From positions 1 through 28,095 of the forward strand of contig DATMNI010000376.1 of assembly GCA_035570275.1 (NCBI GenBank): a stretch of DNA of 28,095 nt, read 5' to 3'. Both the position numbers and the translations under genes were made by a program. The notes beneath the pieces were generated by a model. The model was given only the letters and a program-made list of their open reading frames with translations, was not told the DNA's origin and made no database searches. Positions 9,448-17,677 of this stretch are shown here, piece by piece. Position 1 is the stretch's first letter. The number at the start of each line of letters is the position of its first letter. The stretch is from DATMNI01 sp035570275. Lineage in GTDB: Bacteria; Acidobacteriota; Terriglobia; Bryobacterales; Bryobacteraceae.

Positions 9448-9945
9448 ATGGCCATGGAATCAAGCGTCTTGCTGGACGAAATCGGCAGAAAGCTGATTGG
9501 TGTGCTCCAGGAGGACGCCCGTTTGCCGTTTGCGGAGATCGGGCGGCGGATTGGCTTATCGCCGGCGGCGACCACGGAGAGGCTGCGGCGGCTCGAAGAA
9601 GTGGGCGTGATCGCCGGATACCGGGTGGAATTGGACCGCGAGGCGCTGGGATTGCCCATCCTGGCGATTGTCCGGCTGAGTTGCGATGGCACGAGGTACC
9701 GGCCATTTCTGAAAGCGGTGGAAGGGTTGGAGAACGTGGTAGAGTGCCACCACGTGGCCGGCGGCGACGCGTTCATTCTGAAAGTGGTGGCCGCGTCGGT
9801 GGTGGAACTGGAGAGGCTGGTGGAGAAGTTGCTGGATTTCGGCGTGCCCACCACGAGCATCGTGTTTTCGTCGCCCGTAGAGCGACGGCCGCTCCGTTGT
9901 GGGGCAGGTTGGCAGGGGCACCCTCTGGGTCCGGCGGATTGCTAA
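9448..9945 (+). CDS. Lrp/AsnC family transcriptional regulator
   Basis: The protein has an N-terminal winged helix-turn-helix (about 20-58, IGRRIGLSPAATTERLRRLE) and a C-terminal RAM ligand-binding/oligomerisation domain (about 68-145), the standard Lrp/AsnC layout. Such proteins bind DNA as octamer-like assemblies and respond to amino acids. Divergent placement 64 bp from hutH suggests it controls histidine degradation, possibly with histidine or urocanate as effector (inference). The start at 9448 (ATGGCCATGG) may alternatively be the second ATG at 9454. The last 16 or so residues (RCGAGWQGHPLGPADC) are not family-like; they are encoded by an interspersed repeat at 9901-9953, which appears to have replaced the original 3' end. 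Total length is 165 residues against a usual 150 or so. Confidence 0.9.
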   Translation: MAMESSVLLDEIGRKLIGVLQEDARLPFAEIGRRIGLSPAATTERLRRLEEVGVIAGYRVELDREALGLPILAIVRLSCDGTRYRPFLKAVEGLENVVECHHVAGGDAFILKVVAASVVELERLVEKLLDFGVPTTSIVFSSPVERRPLRCGAGWQGHPLGPADC

Positions 9946-9953
9946 TCCGCCTC
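9901..9953 (-). repeat. interspersed palindromic repeat, copy 1 (overlaps lrp 3' end)
   Basis: Contains the inverted repeat GGCGGATT-N3-AATCCGCC (9933-9951). The reverse complement of the whole segment aligns by eye with 20618-20669 at roughly 80% identity with small indels. Confidence 0.7.
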
Positions 9954-9979
9954 TTGCCCCCCTCTCTGACGCGCGCTCC

Positions 9980-11344
9980 CTAACGCCCCTTCAATATATC
10001 GATGTTTCCGTTTTGATTCACCAACCGCAGGTCGCATCCTCCAGGGCCGATCTTGCCGTTGATTTCATCCGTCGAAATATCACCGCTCAGGGTCAAATCG
10101 AACTCGGAGTGGATCCGGCCGAACGAGGTCTTGGCCCCAACGTTGTATCCCGCGGCACTGGGAACGGTGGCGCGAATCGGGCCGAAACTGGTGCGCAGGG
10201 AGACTGGTTTGCACGCCCCGGGCCTGGTTGTGGCGGTCACCGATCCGTTAGCGTTTTCCACGGTGATGGGTCCGCCCGCGGAATCCACGGTCACGCCGTC
10301 GAATGAAGTCTTGGCGTAGACTTCGCCGCCGATCTCGCTCAGACGGATGGCCGCGTTGCCGGCGGTCACGTGTGCGTAGCCCTTCACGCCGCGCACATCC
10401 ACGCCGCCGAAACTGGTTTCAGCCGTTACCGAACCGCTCACCGTATCGCCGGTGATGGACGAGTTTTGCCCGCGGGCCGTCACGTCCTTGGCAACGCGCG
10501 AGAACTTCACCGCCCCGAACGACGTGCGCAGATCGGCGGTGCCGGCTACGTCGGTTGCCTCGACCTTGCCGTTTTGATTCTGCACGGTTACATCGGATTT
10601 TGCGCCGGCTATTCTCACGTCGCCGAAGGAGTCGGAAATTTGGGTAGTGCCGGTGACGCGGTCCACCTCGACCCTGCCGTTGGCGCTGCGGACCGTGACG
10701 CCGGCGCCGGCGTCGCTTATGCGGGTGTCGCCGAAACGGTTGCTGAGATCCAGGGTGCCGGCGACGTCCGTGGCGGTGACCGCGCCGTTGGAGTTCACCA
10801 CCGTCACCGCTCCGTTGTTCGTGCGAACTTCCACGTCGCCGAACGCATTGTCAATGCGCTGGCGGCCGCGCCCATTCAGGAAACTGACTCGGCCGTTGGA
10901 GTTGCTGATGATGCCAGGCGCGTGCAAATCCTGCACCGTGACCGCGCCAAACTGGTTGCGAAGTTCCAGCGGAGCGCTGTCCGGCATGATGAGGTCCAGC
11001 CGTATGGACACCGATGTATTCCGATGCCCGCCGAAGACCGGCACTTTGGGATATTCGGTGCGCACCACCACACCGGTTCCGGTTTCCTCCATGCGAATCT
11101 GGACCCGGTTGCAGTAGTCGCGCGCATCCTCGGCGCGGTCGGCCGAGCAGCGAATCTCCGCCTGCACCGACACCTCGCCTTTGGCCTGGGTGCGCACGTT
11201 GACGCTACCCAGCGAGTGCACCACCCGCAGGCCACGGCCTGCCGGCAAGGCGACGGTCTTCTGAAAATCGCGGCGGATTTCCTCACGCGCGCAGGCGGTC
11301 GCCGCACAACACAAGAGGACCAGCAGATTAATTCCGGTTCGCAT
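9980..11344 (-). CDS. exported DUF4097-family beta-repeat protein
   Basis: The 454-residue protein starts MRTGINLLVLLCCAATACAR, a signal peptide; the AATAC end could be a weak lipobox. The rest is a long run of short repeats of about 20-25 residues. It alternates two motif types: SFG or FGDVRI-type turns, and NxNGxVxVxDVxG-type turns (for example NSNGAVTATDVAGTLDL then NRFGDTRISDAG). This is typical of DUF4097/adhesin-like beta-solenoid proteins, often found beside ECF sigma and anti-sigma genes. I chose ATG at 11342-11344; the longer open frame reads back into the anti-sigma gene. It overlaps that gene by 17 nt. Function is unknown; an envelope-located sensor or structural role is plausible. 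It is convergent with the lrp gene. Confidence 0.85.
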   Translation of the reverse strand: MRTGINLLVLLCCAATACAREEIRRDFQKTVALPAGRGLRVVHSLGSVNVRTQAKGEVSVQAEIRCSADRAEDARDYCNRVQIRMEETGTGVVVRTEYPKVPVFGGHRNTSVSIRLDLIMPDSAPLELRNQFGAVTVQDLHAPGIISNSNGRVSFLNGRGRQRIDNAFGDVEVRTNNGAVTVVNSNGAVTATDVAGTLDLSNRFGDTRISDAGAGVTVRSANGRVEVDRVTGTTQISDSFGDVRIAGAKSDVTVQNQNGKVEATDVAGTADLRTSFGAVKFSRVAKDVTARGQNSSITGDTVSGSVTAETSFGGVDVRGVKGYAHVTAGNAAIRLSEIGGEVYAKTSFDGVTVDSAGGPITVENANGSVTATTRPGACKPVSLRTSFGPIRATVPSAAGYNVGAKTSFGRIHSEFDLTLSGDISTDEINGKIGPGGCDLRLVNQNGNIDILKGR

Positions 11345-11993
11345 TTTGTATCCAATCCTGAAGGGTCTTTTGCTTGGCCCGATAGAGCCCAGCCAACTCG
11401 GTTTCGAGGTACGTGTTGTAGCGGTTGTTCTCGACATTAGCCTGGAGATCGGCGATGGCCGAATCCAGCAGCAGCAGTTTCTCGCGGTAGGCTGCCGCCA
11501 GGGGAGAAGGCGATTGTTGCAGACCAGATGCCGCCAGCGCCGCGAGTTTGGCGATGGAACGGACATATGCCACCTCGGTTTGCCGCACTTCCTGAAGCGC
11601 CGCTTCGGTCATCAAGTCGCCCGCCGGCTGGTTGGCGCGCGGCTGGTTGGCACGCGGGCGCCAGCTTCGCCACGGTTGGAAGAGCGCAACGGCCAGCAAT
11701 GCCACAGCCGCCGTGCACAGTGCCCAACGCCAGGCAGGCATGGCTTTGGAAAGCCGCGTCTCCACGGCACGTTTCTCCGCGGCCTGCTTCTCTGCCAATA
11801 GGCCCGCGGCAATCCGCTGCCAGAGCAATGGGCTCTCCCATTCCCGATGGAGTTCCGGCGCCACGCGCGAGATTTCAGACCATACGTGAAGTTGCCAGGC
11901 ACAGGCTTCGCACTGTTGGGCGTGCGCCCGCATTTCCGGCATTAGGTCGGGAGTGGAAAGCGCGCGATCCAAGTCGCTGCAATGCAAAATCAT
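11328..11993 (-). CDS. anti-sigma factor, zinc-finger HC2-like, single transmembrane segment
   Basis: The 221-residue product has H24-x3-C28-x2-C31 (AHAQQCEAC) near the N-terminus, the ZAS/zf-HC2 zinc-binding signature of anti-sigma factors, after an early H4-C5. One hydrophobic segment at about 88-106 (WALCTAAVALLAVALF) would anchor it in the inner membrane, followed by a helical C-terminal part with coiled-coil-like heptads (about 130-215). Just after the membrane segment lies PRANQPRANQPAG, encoded by a 15-nt tandem duplication (11626-11655). It overlaps the ECF sigma gene by ATGA at 11990-11993, which fits sigma/anti-sigma pairing. It is presumably a negative regulator of the upstream sigma factor. 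Confidence 0.82.
   Translation of the reverse strand: MILHCSDLDRALSTPDLMPEMRAHAQQCEACAWQLHVWSEISRVAPELHREWESPLLWQRIAAGLLAEKQAAEKRAVETRLSKAMPAWRWALCTAAVALLAVALFQPWRSWRPRANQPRANQPAGDLMTEAALQEVRQTEVAYVRSIAKLAALAASGLQQSPSPLAAAYREKLLLLDSAIADLQANVENNRYNTYLETELAGLYRAKQKTLQDWIQNANRN
11626..11655. repeat. 15-nt tandem duplication in the anti-sigma gene
   Basis: GGCTGGTTGGCGCGC followed by GGCTGGTTGGCACGC. It duplicates five residues (PRANQ) next to the transmembrane segment and keeps the frame. Confidence 0.8.
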
Positions 11994-12574
11994 CGCGGAA
12001 TCTCCATCAACAGTTGCTTCAACTCTTTCTTGGCTTCAAACAGCCAGGCCTTGGACGTTCCTTCCGGAACTTCGAGAATGGCGGCGATCTCGGCGTGCCT
12101 CAGCCCTTCCACCTCGAACAACAGGAAGACCATCCGGTGTTTTGGATGGATCCGGCGCAGCGCGTCGTCCAGCGCCACGTTCAACGCCAAGTGATTCTGC
12201 CGTGCGACCGATTCCACGAGCGGGCCCACCGGCGCCCGTTCGCGCTGCCTCTTCCTGGCCACGTCATAGGCGGTGTTGATCAGGATGCGGCATAGCCACG
12301 TGCCGATACTCGACTGGCCGTGGAACCCATGGATTCCGCGGTACAACTTCAGAAACGTCTCCTGAACCGCATCCTCCGCATCCGGCCGGCTGCCCAGGAT
12401 GTGGTAAGCCATGCTCTTGAGCCTGGGTCCGTGCGCCAGGTAGACCTGTTCGAACGCACGGATATCGCGCCGTCGGCAGGCAGCCAGCAGTTCGGCTTCG
12501 GTTTTATACTCCGCTTCGGTTTGCCCCAAGAGTTGCAGCCGGTTGATCAACGCCAGTTCGCTCGCTCCGACCAT
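11990..12574 (-). CDS. ECF-family RNA polymerase sigma factor
   Basis: The 194-residue protein shows sigma-70 region 2 (about 40-105, with the DAEDAVQETFLKLYRG helix) and region 4 (about 135-190, with LLFEVEGLRHAEIAAILEVPEGTSKAWLFEAKKEL), with only a short linker between them, as in extracytoplasmic-function sigma factors. It would direct RNA polymerase to its own regulon, probably including this operon. It is followed without a gap by its candidate anti-sigma factor and the DUF4097 protein. The ATG at 12572-12574 was taken; a start at the later MTEAE-like region is not available because no other ATG precedes region 2 closely. I did not find a convincing ECF-type promoter upstream; that space holds an interspersed repeat. 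Confidence 0.92.
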   Translation of the reverse strand: MVGASELALINRLQLLGQTEAEYKTEAELLAACRRRDIRAFEQVYLAHGPRLKSMAYHILGSRPDAEDAVQETFLKLYRGIHGFHGQSSIGTWLCRILINTAYDVARKRQRERAPVGPLVESVARQNHLALNVALDDALRRIHPKHRMVFLLFEVEGLRHAEIAAILEVPEGTSKAWLFEAKKELKQLLMEIPR

Positions 12575-12640
12575 GCTCGCCGTATCTTTTCGTGCTTTGG
12601 ACGCTGGAATCGCACCGTTGGTTGGAAATATTTCGTGTGG

Positions 12641-12689
12641 GGCGGGTTGTCAACCCGGTTGTCAACCTGCGGCGGACTGGCAATCCGCC
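12641..12689 (-). repeat. interspersed palindromic repeat, copy 2
   Basis: Inverted repeat GGCGGACT-N3-AATCCGCC (12671-12689, one mismatch) plus two GGTTGTCAACC-like half palindromes at 12644-12667. Its reverse complement resembles 27796-27840. It lies in the divergent spacer between the sigma factor and the ornithine cyclodeaminase-like gene. Confidence 0.65.
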
Positions 12690-12765
12690 GGCCGCGGCCG
12701 TCGACAACCGCCGCTTTCAGGTAGTGTTGTGGTAGATTACCGCCCCCGCGCTATCATAGCCCCAC

Positions 12766-13755
12766 ATGCCTCTGTGGCTCTCCGAAACCGACGTGCGCGC
12801 CGCGCTGTCCATGGCCGGCCTCATCGACGCCATGGAATCCGCCCTGATCGCATTCTCCGCGGGCCGCGTGGTGCAACCGGTGCGGATGACAATGGAACTG
12901 CGCGAACGGGCCTTCTTCGCCTTGATGCCGGCGTACGACCAAGAGCACGCCATTTTCGGCGCCAAGCTGGTGACGGTAATTCCCGAAAACCACGGCACGG
13001 CCTGGCCGTCCCATCAGGCGATCATTTCGCTCTCCGATCCGGCCACCGGAGAGTTGCTGGCGCTGATGGACGGGCGTTACATCACTGAGGCGCGCACGGC
13101 CGCGGTCTCCGCGGTGTCCACGCGGCATCTGGCGCGGGCCGATGCCAGCGTGCTGGCCATAATCGGCTCCGGCGTGCAGGCGCATTCCCACGTGCAAGCC
13201 CTGCCGCTGGTGCGCGCGTTTCGCGAGATTCGCGTATGGAGCCCGAACGCCGCCCATGTCACCCAATTTGTCGCACAGTCTGCAGAACAGTCTCGGGCCA
13301 GTGCCGGCGCGCCGGTGCAAGCGGCAGGCAGCGCCGAAGAAGCCGTGAGCGGCGCCGATGTGGTGGTGCTGGCGACGGCGTCGGTCACGCCTGTGATCGA
13401 AGACCGTTGGGTGGGGCCGGGAACCCACGTGATCGGCGTGGGCGCGTGCCGTCCTACCCAGCGCGAAATGGATCCGGCGCTGGTGGCGCGGGCGTATCTG
13501 GTGGTGGATTCGCGAGCCGCCGCCCTACAGGAATCCGGCGACATTCTGCTGGCGATGCAGGAAGGCCGCTTTAGCGAGGGCCACATCGGCGGCGAACTCG
13601 GTGAAGTGGCGTGCGGCCGCCGGCGGGGCCGCGTGGACGCCGGCGAGGTCACGGTATTCAAATCGCTCGGCCTGGCGATTGAAGATGTGGTTGCAGCCGG
13701 GGTGGTGTATCGAAGCGCGCTGCAGGCCGGCCGGGGAACGCAGATTTCGCTTTAG
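12766..13755 (+). CDS. ornithine cyclodeaminase / mu-crystallin family protein
   Basis: The 329-residue protein belongs to the NAD(P)-dependent OCD/mu-crystallin family. Visible are the conserved GAK (K67), the ITEARTAAVSAVST helix with R110, the Rossmann motif GSGVQA at 134-139, and the C-terminal FKSLGLAIEDV motif with the conserved aspartate. Family members include ornithine cyclodeaminase (ornithine to proline plus ammonia), alanine dehydrogenase and ketimine reductases; the sequence alone does not tell which this is. Length is normal. The start ATG at 12766 gives the standard N-terminus LSETDVRAAL. It stands alone on the plus strand, divergent from the ECF operon, and is followed by a GC-rich hairpin that may end its transcript. 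A role in amino acid turnover would suit the hut locus nearby, but the link is inference. Confidence 0.88.
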   Translation: MPLWLSETDVRAALSMAGLIDAMESALIAFSAGRVVQPVRMTMELRERAFFALMPAYDQEHAIFGAKLVTVIPENHGTAWPSHQAIISLSDPATGELLALMDGRYITEARTAAVSAVSTRHLARADASVLAIIGSGVQAHSHVQALPLVRAFREIRVWSPNAAHVTQFVAQSAEQSRASAGAPVQAAGSAEEAVSGADVVVLATASVTPVIEDRWVGPGTHVIGVGACRPTQREMDPALVARAYLVVDSRAAALQESGDILLAMQEGRFSEGHIGGELGEVACGRRRGRVDAGEVTVFKSLGLAIEDVVAAGVVYRSALQAGRGTQISL

Positions 13756-13778
13756 TGGCCGCGACCCTCCGGGTCGCG
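13756..13778 (+). terminator. palindromic repeat copy acting possibly as terminator after the OCD-family gene
   Basis: CGCGACCC (13760-13767), 3-nt loop, GGGTCGCG (13771-13778), directly after the stop codon. The following run TCCTTTGAGTTT is only weakly T-rich. The same palindrome occurs inside hutU at 7754-7776, so it is a repeat element first and a terminator only by position. Confidence 0.5.
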
Positions 13779-14072
13779 TCCTTTGAGTTTCTACGTTCTG
13801 GGTGGGGTGGGCCAAAGTGGGACGATCGGGTTCTGTCGTCTGTCACCCGGCCCGCGCCGGCCCGCGCTTGACCGTTCATCGCCGTGGTCCTCTCTTTGTG
13901 CCATCAAATGATGGTGGGGATTGCGGTACACCGTTGGGCCTGCCGTGGATTTTCATGAAATTTCGTGGGCCGAGGGCACATCCCGACAGACCACACAAGA
14001 CGATGGTCTGTCCCACCTTCGCCAAGAAAATGTACAAACTCAAAGCGTCCGGGAACCTGCTAGCGTGGGAGC
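13779..14072. other. intergenic stretch before the debranching enzyme gene
   Basis: No gene found. It contains a GC-rich segment (13845-13870), a small perfect inverted repeat CCATCA-N2-TGATGG (13901-13914), and a copy of a second interspersed repeat at 13985-14036. I see no convincing sigma-70 promoter. Confidence 0.6.
13985..14036 (+). repeat. GACAGACCA/TGGTCTGTC repeat, copy 1
   Basis: GACAGACCA (13985-13993) and TGGTCTGTC (14004-14012) form a perfect 9-bp inverted repeat with a 10-nt loop, followed by CCCACC and an AATGTAC-containing tail. 27867-27918 matches it closely over the same span. Confidence 0.75.
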
Positions 14073-16163
14073 ATGTTCCCTACCGCTGCCGGTTCCCCTC
14101 ATCCGCTGGGCGCGACCTTCAGCACCAACGCAGCGCCCGCTGGCGTCAACTTCTCGCTCTTCACGGAGAATGCGACGGGCGTCGAACTGCTGCTGTTCGA
14201 AACGCAGGCTTCCCCCCAGCCGATGCAGACCATCCGGCTGGATCCCTTCGTCAACAAGACCTTCCACTTCTGGCACGTCTTCGTATGCGGCCTGCAGGCA
14301 GGGGCGCATTACGCCTACCGCGTTTCCGGGCCGTTCAACCCGGACGCGGGGCACCGGTTCAATCGCAACACGGTTCTGATCGATCCCTATGCGCGCGGCA
14401 ATACCGACACCCTCTGGGATCGCGCCGCCGCCTGCGACGCCGCCGACAACGTCGCCACAGCCATGCGTTCGGTGGCGATCGATGCCTCGGACTACGACTG
14501 GGAAGGCGACCAACCGCTGCATCGCGCCATGGCGGACACCATCGTCTATGAGATGCACGCGCGCGGATTCACACAGTCGCCGTCCTCCGGCGTGCGCCAC
14601 CCGGGTACTTTCGCCGGCATCATCGATAAGATTCCGTATCTGCAGCACCTGGGCGTCACCGCGGTGGAACTGCTGCCGGTGTTCGATTTCGACGAGACTG
14701 CGGTGTTGCGCACCGTGGATGGGCTCGCGGTCACGAACTTCTGGGGCTACAGCACCGTCGGGTTCTTCGCGCCGCAATCGTTCTATTGCGTGGATCCCGG
14801 CACCGGCTCGCACCTGCGCGAGTTTCGCGACATGGTGAAGGCGCTGCATCGCGCCGGCATCGAAGTGATTCTGGATGTGGTGTTCAATCACACCGACGAA
14901 GGCGATCAACTGGGACCGACGTTTTCGTTCCGGGGGATCGATAACCGGACCTACTATTTTCTGGCGCCGTGGGATCTGCGGTCTTATCTGAACTATTCGG
15001 GCACCGGCAATACCTTCAACTGCAATCATCCGATCGGGCAGAAGCTGATCGTGGAATGTCTGCGCTACTGGGTGAGCGAGGCGCACGTGGATGGCTTCCG
15101 GTTTGACGAAGGCTCCATCCTGTCGCGGGGTGAGGACGGCCTGCCGAGCGTGCATCCGCCGGTGGTGTGGCAGATCGAACTGGACGACGAACTGGCCGAT
15201 ACGAAAGTGATTGCCGAAGCCTGGGACGCGGCCGGGCTATACCAGATTGGCCATTTTCCCGGCGACCGCTGGTCGGAGTGGAATGGCAAGTACCGCGACG
15301 ACGTGCGGCGCTTCGTGAGGGGCGATGCGGGAGTGATTGGCGCCGTGGCGACGCGGTTGGCCGGCAGTTCCGATCTCTACCAGGCCAACGGCGAGTTGCC
15401 CACCAACAGCATCAACTTTGTAACCTGCCACGACGGCTTCACGCTGAACGATCTGGTTTCGTACAACGAAAAACACAACCTGGCCAACGGCGAGGATAAT
15501 CGCGACGGCAGCAACGACAACCTGAGTTGGAACTGCGGCGTGGAAGGGTCTTCGGATGACCCGGCGGTGGAGGGGTTGCGCAACCGGCAGGTGCGAAACT
15601 TCGCCGCCATCCTGCTGCTCTCGCGCGGCGTTCCAATGATGCTGGCGGGCGACGAGGTGCGGCGCACCCAGGGCGGCAACAACAACGCCTATTGCCAGGA
15701 CAACCAGACCAGTTGGTTCGATTGGACCTTGGTGGCGCGGCACACCGGCCTGCTCCGCTTCTGGAAAGGCATGATCCGCTTCCGCCAGCGCCATGCCGCT
15801 TTGCGCCGCGGCGAATTCTTCACGGGGGCCGCGAACGAACGCGGCTTGGCCGACGTTACGTGGCACGGGACCAGCCTCAACAGCCCGGCCTGGGATGACC
15901 CTGAGGCCCGCACCTTGGCCCTGACGCTGGCGGGTTTCGATGGCGATGGCGATATTCACATAATGCTGAACATGCATTGGGAAAGCCAGGATTTCGAACT
16001 GCCGGAGGTGCCGGGATGGACCTGGTTTTGCGCGGTGGATACGGCCCTGTCGCCGCCGCTGGACTTGGCGGAACCTGGCGAAGAGCAGCCGGTGGAGGCC
16101 GGCGCCTATCACGTGCAAGGACGTAGTGTGGTGGTGTTGGTGGGCGCTCCCGCAACGCTGTAA
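14073..16163 (+). CDS. glgX: glycogen debranching enzyme / isoamylase (GlgX-like, GH13)
   Basis: The 696-residue enzyme hydrolyses alpha-1,6 branch points in glycogen or similar alpha-glucans in the cytoplasm. An N-terminal CBM48-type beta domain (about 10-110, HPLGATFSTNAAPAGVNFSL) precedes the GH13 barrel. Conserved regions include DVVFNHT (268-274), VDGFRFDEGSIL with nucleophile D345, VIAEAWD with acid/base E382, and FVTCHDGFTLND with D454, so all three catalytic residues are present. The FDEGSILSRGEDG wording differs from the FDLAS of enterobacterial GlgX and is closer to what I recall of cyanobacterial isoamylase-type enzymes. ATG at 14073 gives the family N-terminus; GGGAG is very close upstream, so the ribosome site is poorly placed. 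It stands alone, convergent with the deacylase gene, with no other glycogen gene in view. Confidence 0.93.
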   Translation: MFPTAAGSPHPLGATFSTNAAPAGVNFSLFTENATGVELLLFETQASPQPMQTIRLDPFVNKTFHFWHVFVCGLQAGAHYAYRVSGPFNPDAGHRFNRNTVLIDPYARGNTDTLWDRAAACDAADNVATAMRSVAIDASDYDWEGDQPLHRAMADTIVYEMHARGFTQSPSSGVRHPGTFAGIIDKIPYLQHLGVTAVELLPVFDFDETAVLRTVDGLAVTNFWGYSTVGFFAPQSFYCVDPGTGSHLREFRDMVKALHRAGIEVILDVVFNHTDEGDQLGPTFSFRGIDNRTYYFLAPWDLRSYLNYSGTGNTFNCNHPIGQKLIVECLRYWVSEAHVDGFRFDEGSILSRGEDGLPSVHPPVVWQIELDDELADTKVIAEAWDAAGLYQIGHFPGDRWSEWNGKYRDDVRRFVRGDAGVIGAVATRLAGSSDLYQANGELPTNSINFVTCHDGFTLNDLVSYNEKHNLANGEDNRDGSNDNLSWNCGVEGSSDDPAVEGLRNRQVRNFAAILLLSRGVPMMLAGDEVRRTQGGNNNAYCQDNQTSWFDWTLVARHTGLLRFWKGMIRFRQRHAALRRGEFFTGAANERGLADVTWHGTSLNSPAWDDPEARTLALTLAGFDGDGDIHIMLNMHWESQDFELPEVPGWTWFCAVDTALSPPLDLAEPGEEQPVEAGAYHVQGRSVVVLVGAPATL

Positions 16164-16247
16164 ATCGGTTGGGCGCGGCCACTCGCGCGGGCGCTGGGCT
16201 GCTGGCGTGTCTGCGGCCGCGGCGGTTCTTCCCGGACTAGGACAAGG

Positions 16248-17672
16248 TCACCGCGCGGTCCGGCGGACGCCGCGTCCGGGGAGGGCTGAAGGCGCCAACT
16301 CGCCCTTGTCCACTACCAGGGTTCCGTTCACCATCACGTACGGGATGCCCTCTGAATACTGGGCGGGCTTTTCGAAAGTGGCGCGGTCCGTGACGCGGGC
16401 CGCGTCGAAGGCGGTCAGGTCGGCATCGGCGCCCACGGCGATACGGCCCTTGGTGCGGATGCCCAGGCGGTCGGCGGGCATCACGGTCATGCGGCGCAAG
16501 GCGTCCATCAGGCCGAGGGTGTGCTGCTGGCGCACGTAGCGGCCCAGCACGCGGGCGAAGGTGCCGGCGGCGCGCGGGTGGCCCTTGCCTTCCTCCATGA
16601 TGCCGTCGCTGGCGACCATCACCAGCGGGTTGGCCAGCGCCAGGCCGATGACGTCTTCGGGAATGGAGTGCACGGCCACGAAACCGCCCAACTTGCGGTA
16701 GCGGGCGAAAGATTCGGGCGTGAGCCGCTCGCCGGTGGCGGCCCACTGCAGGTCGCCGAATGAGATGCCGCCCTGGCGCTTCTGCCAGCCTTCATTGAAG
16801 ATGGCGGAACTCAGGTCTGTCATACCGGCGGTGTAAGGGTAAGCCTCGGTAGTGATGTCCAGGCCGCGCTTGCGAGCGCCTTCGATCATGCTCAACAGCA
16901 GCCCGACCTCGCGCAGCCCCGAGCTGGTGATGTGGACCATGTGAACCGCGGCGCCCGAGGCCGCGGCATCGGCGATGATTTCCTGCAGCGCGTCCACCAC
17001 TCCCGGTTCCGTGGGCCCGCCATTGCGAACGTGAACGTAGATCGGCGTCTTGCGCTCTGCCGCCAGGCGGAAGACGGCGAGCACCTCGGCGCGCGTTTCG
17101 AATGGGCAATAGGCGATACCCATGCCGATGCCGAGCGCGCCTTTGTCCAGCCCGGCTCGTAACCGGTCGAGCACCTGGCGCTGCTCATCCGGTGTGGTGG
17201 CGCGCTTCACGGCTTCGTCGCGGGGCAGCAGCAGGCCGGTATCGTGCATCACCGCCATGCGGGCGGGGAGGTCGCCCGACGTGGCGCCGAAATTCACCAG
17301 GGCCTTGCCTTCGCGCTCGCCATACCATTCGGTCACGCGCGTCACGCCGACCTCCATTTCGAGCGCCGTGGTGACGCCATCGCGCGCCTTGAAGCGGTAG
17401 TTTTCCGGCGTCTGGCCGTGGGAGTGCAAGTCGATGAAGCCGGGGGCCACCACCAGCCCCTTGGCGTCAATCGTGGTGCCCCCGCGCAACGGTGTCGCCG
17501 AGATGGCCGCGATTTTGCCGCCGCGAATGCCGATGTGGCGCACCCCATCCAGGTTGGTGGCGGGGTCCATTACGCGCCCGCCGGCGATGACGATGTCGTA
17601 TTGCTGGGCTGGCAGCATGGTTGCGAAGAGGACAGCGGCAAAGAGGAGAGGCGCGATGCGTCTTAGAGGCAT
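16248..17672 (-). CDS. exported N-acyl-D-amino-acid deacylase (amidohydrolase superfamily)
   Basis: The 474-residue protein begins MPLRRIAPLLFAAVLFATML followed by PAQQ, a signal peptide. The mature part matches D-aminoacylase-type amidohydrolases: YDIVIAGGRVMDPAT at the start, metal site FIDLHSHGQ, HVRNGG (usually HxR), HITSSG, the late VMVASDGIMEEGKGHPRAAG with the active-site aspartate, and the PADRLGIRTKGRIAVGADADL tail typical of the superfamily. It would release D-amino acids from N-acylated or peptide substrates outside the cytoplasm; exact substrate is unknown (dihydroorotase-like members look similar). I chose ATG at 17670-17672, which gives the signal peptide; the longer frame overlaps the upstream peptidase. 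It starts 5 nt after that gene's stop, so they are one operon. Confidence 0.9.
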   Translation of the reverse strand: MPLRRIAPLLFAAVLFATMLPAQQYDIVIAGGRVMDPATNLDGVRHIGIRGGKIAAISATPLRGGTTIDAKGLVVAPGFIDLHSHGQTPENYRFKARDGVTTALEMEVGVTRVTEWYGEREGKALVNFGATSGDLPARMAVMHDTGLLLPRDEAVKRATTPDEQRQVLDRLRAGLDKGALGIGMGIAYCPFETRAEVLAVFRLAAERKTPIYVHVRNGGPTEPGVVDALQEIIADAAASGAAVHMVHITSSGLREVGLLLSMIEGARKRGLDITTEAYPYTAGMTDLSSAIFNEGWQKRQGGISFGDLQWAATGERLTPESFARYRKLGGFVAVHSIPEDVIGLALANPLVMVASDGIMEEGKGHPRAAGTFARVLGRYVRQQHTLGLMDALRRMTVMPADRLGIRTKGRIAVGADADLTAFDAARVTDRATFEKPAQYSEGIPYVMVNGTLVVDKGELAPSALPGRGVRRTAR

Positions 17673-17677
17673 GGGGT

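Noticed and set aside
9556..9921. Minus-strand frame opposite the Lrp/AsnC gene
   Set aside because: The plus strand has a clear helix-turn-helix and RAM domain; the antisense frame has no motif.
14040..15155. Minus-strand 371-aa frame opposite the debranching enzyme
   Set aside because: Arginine/histidine-rich shadow; all GH13 catalytic residues are on the plus strand.
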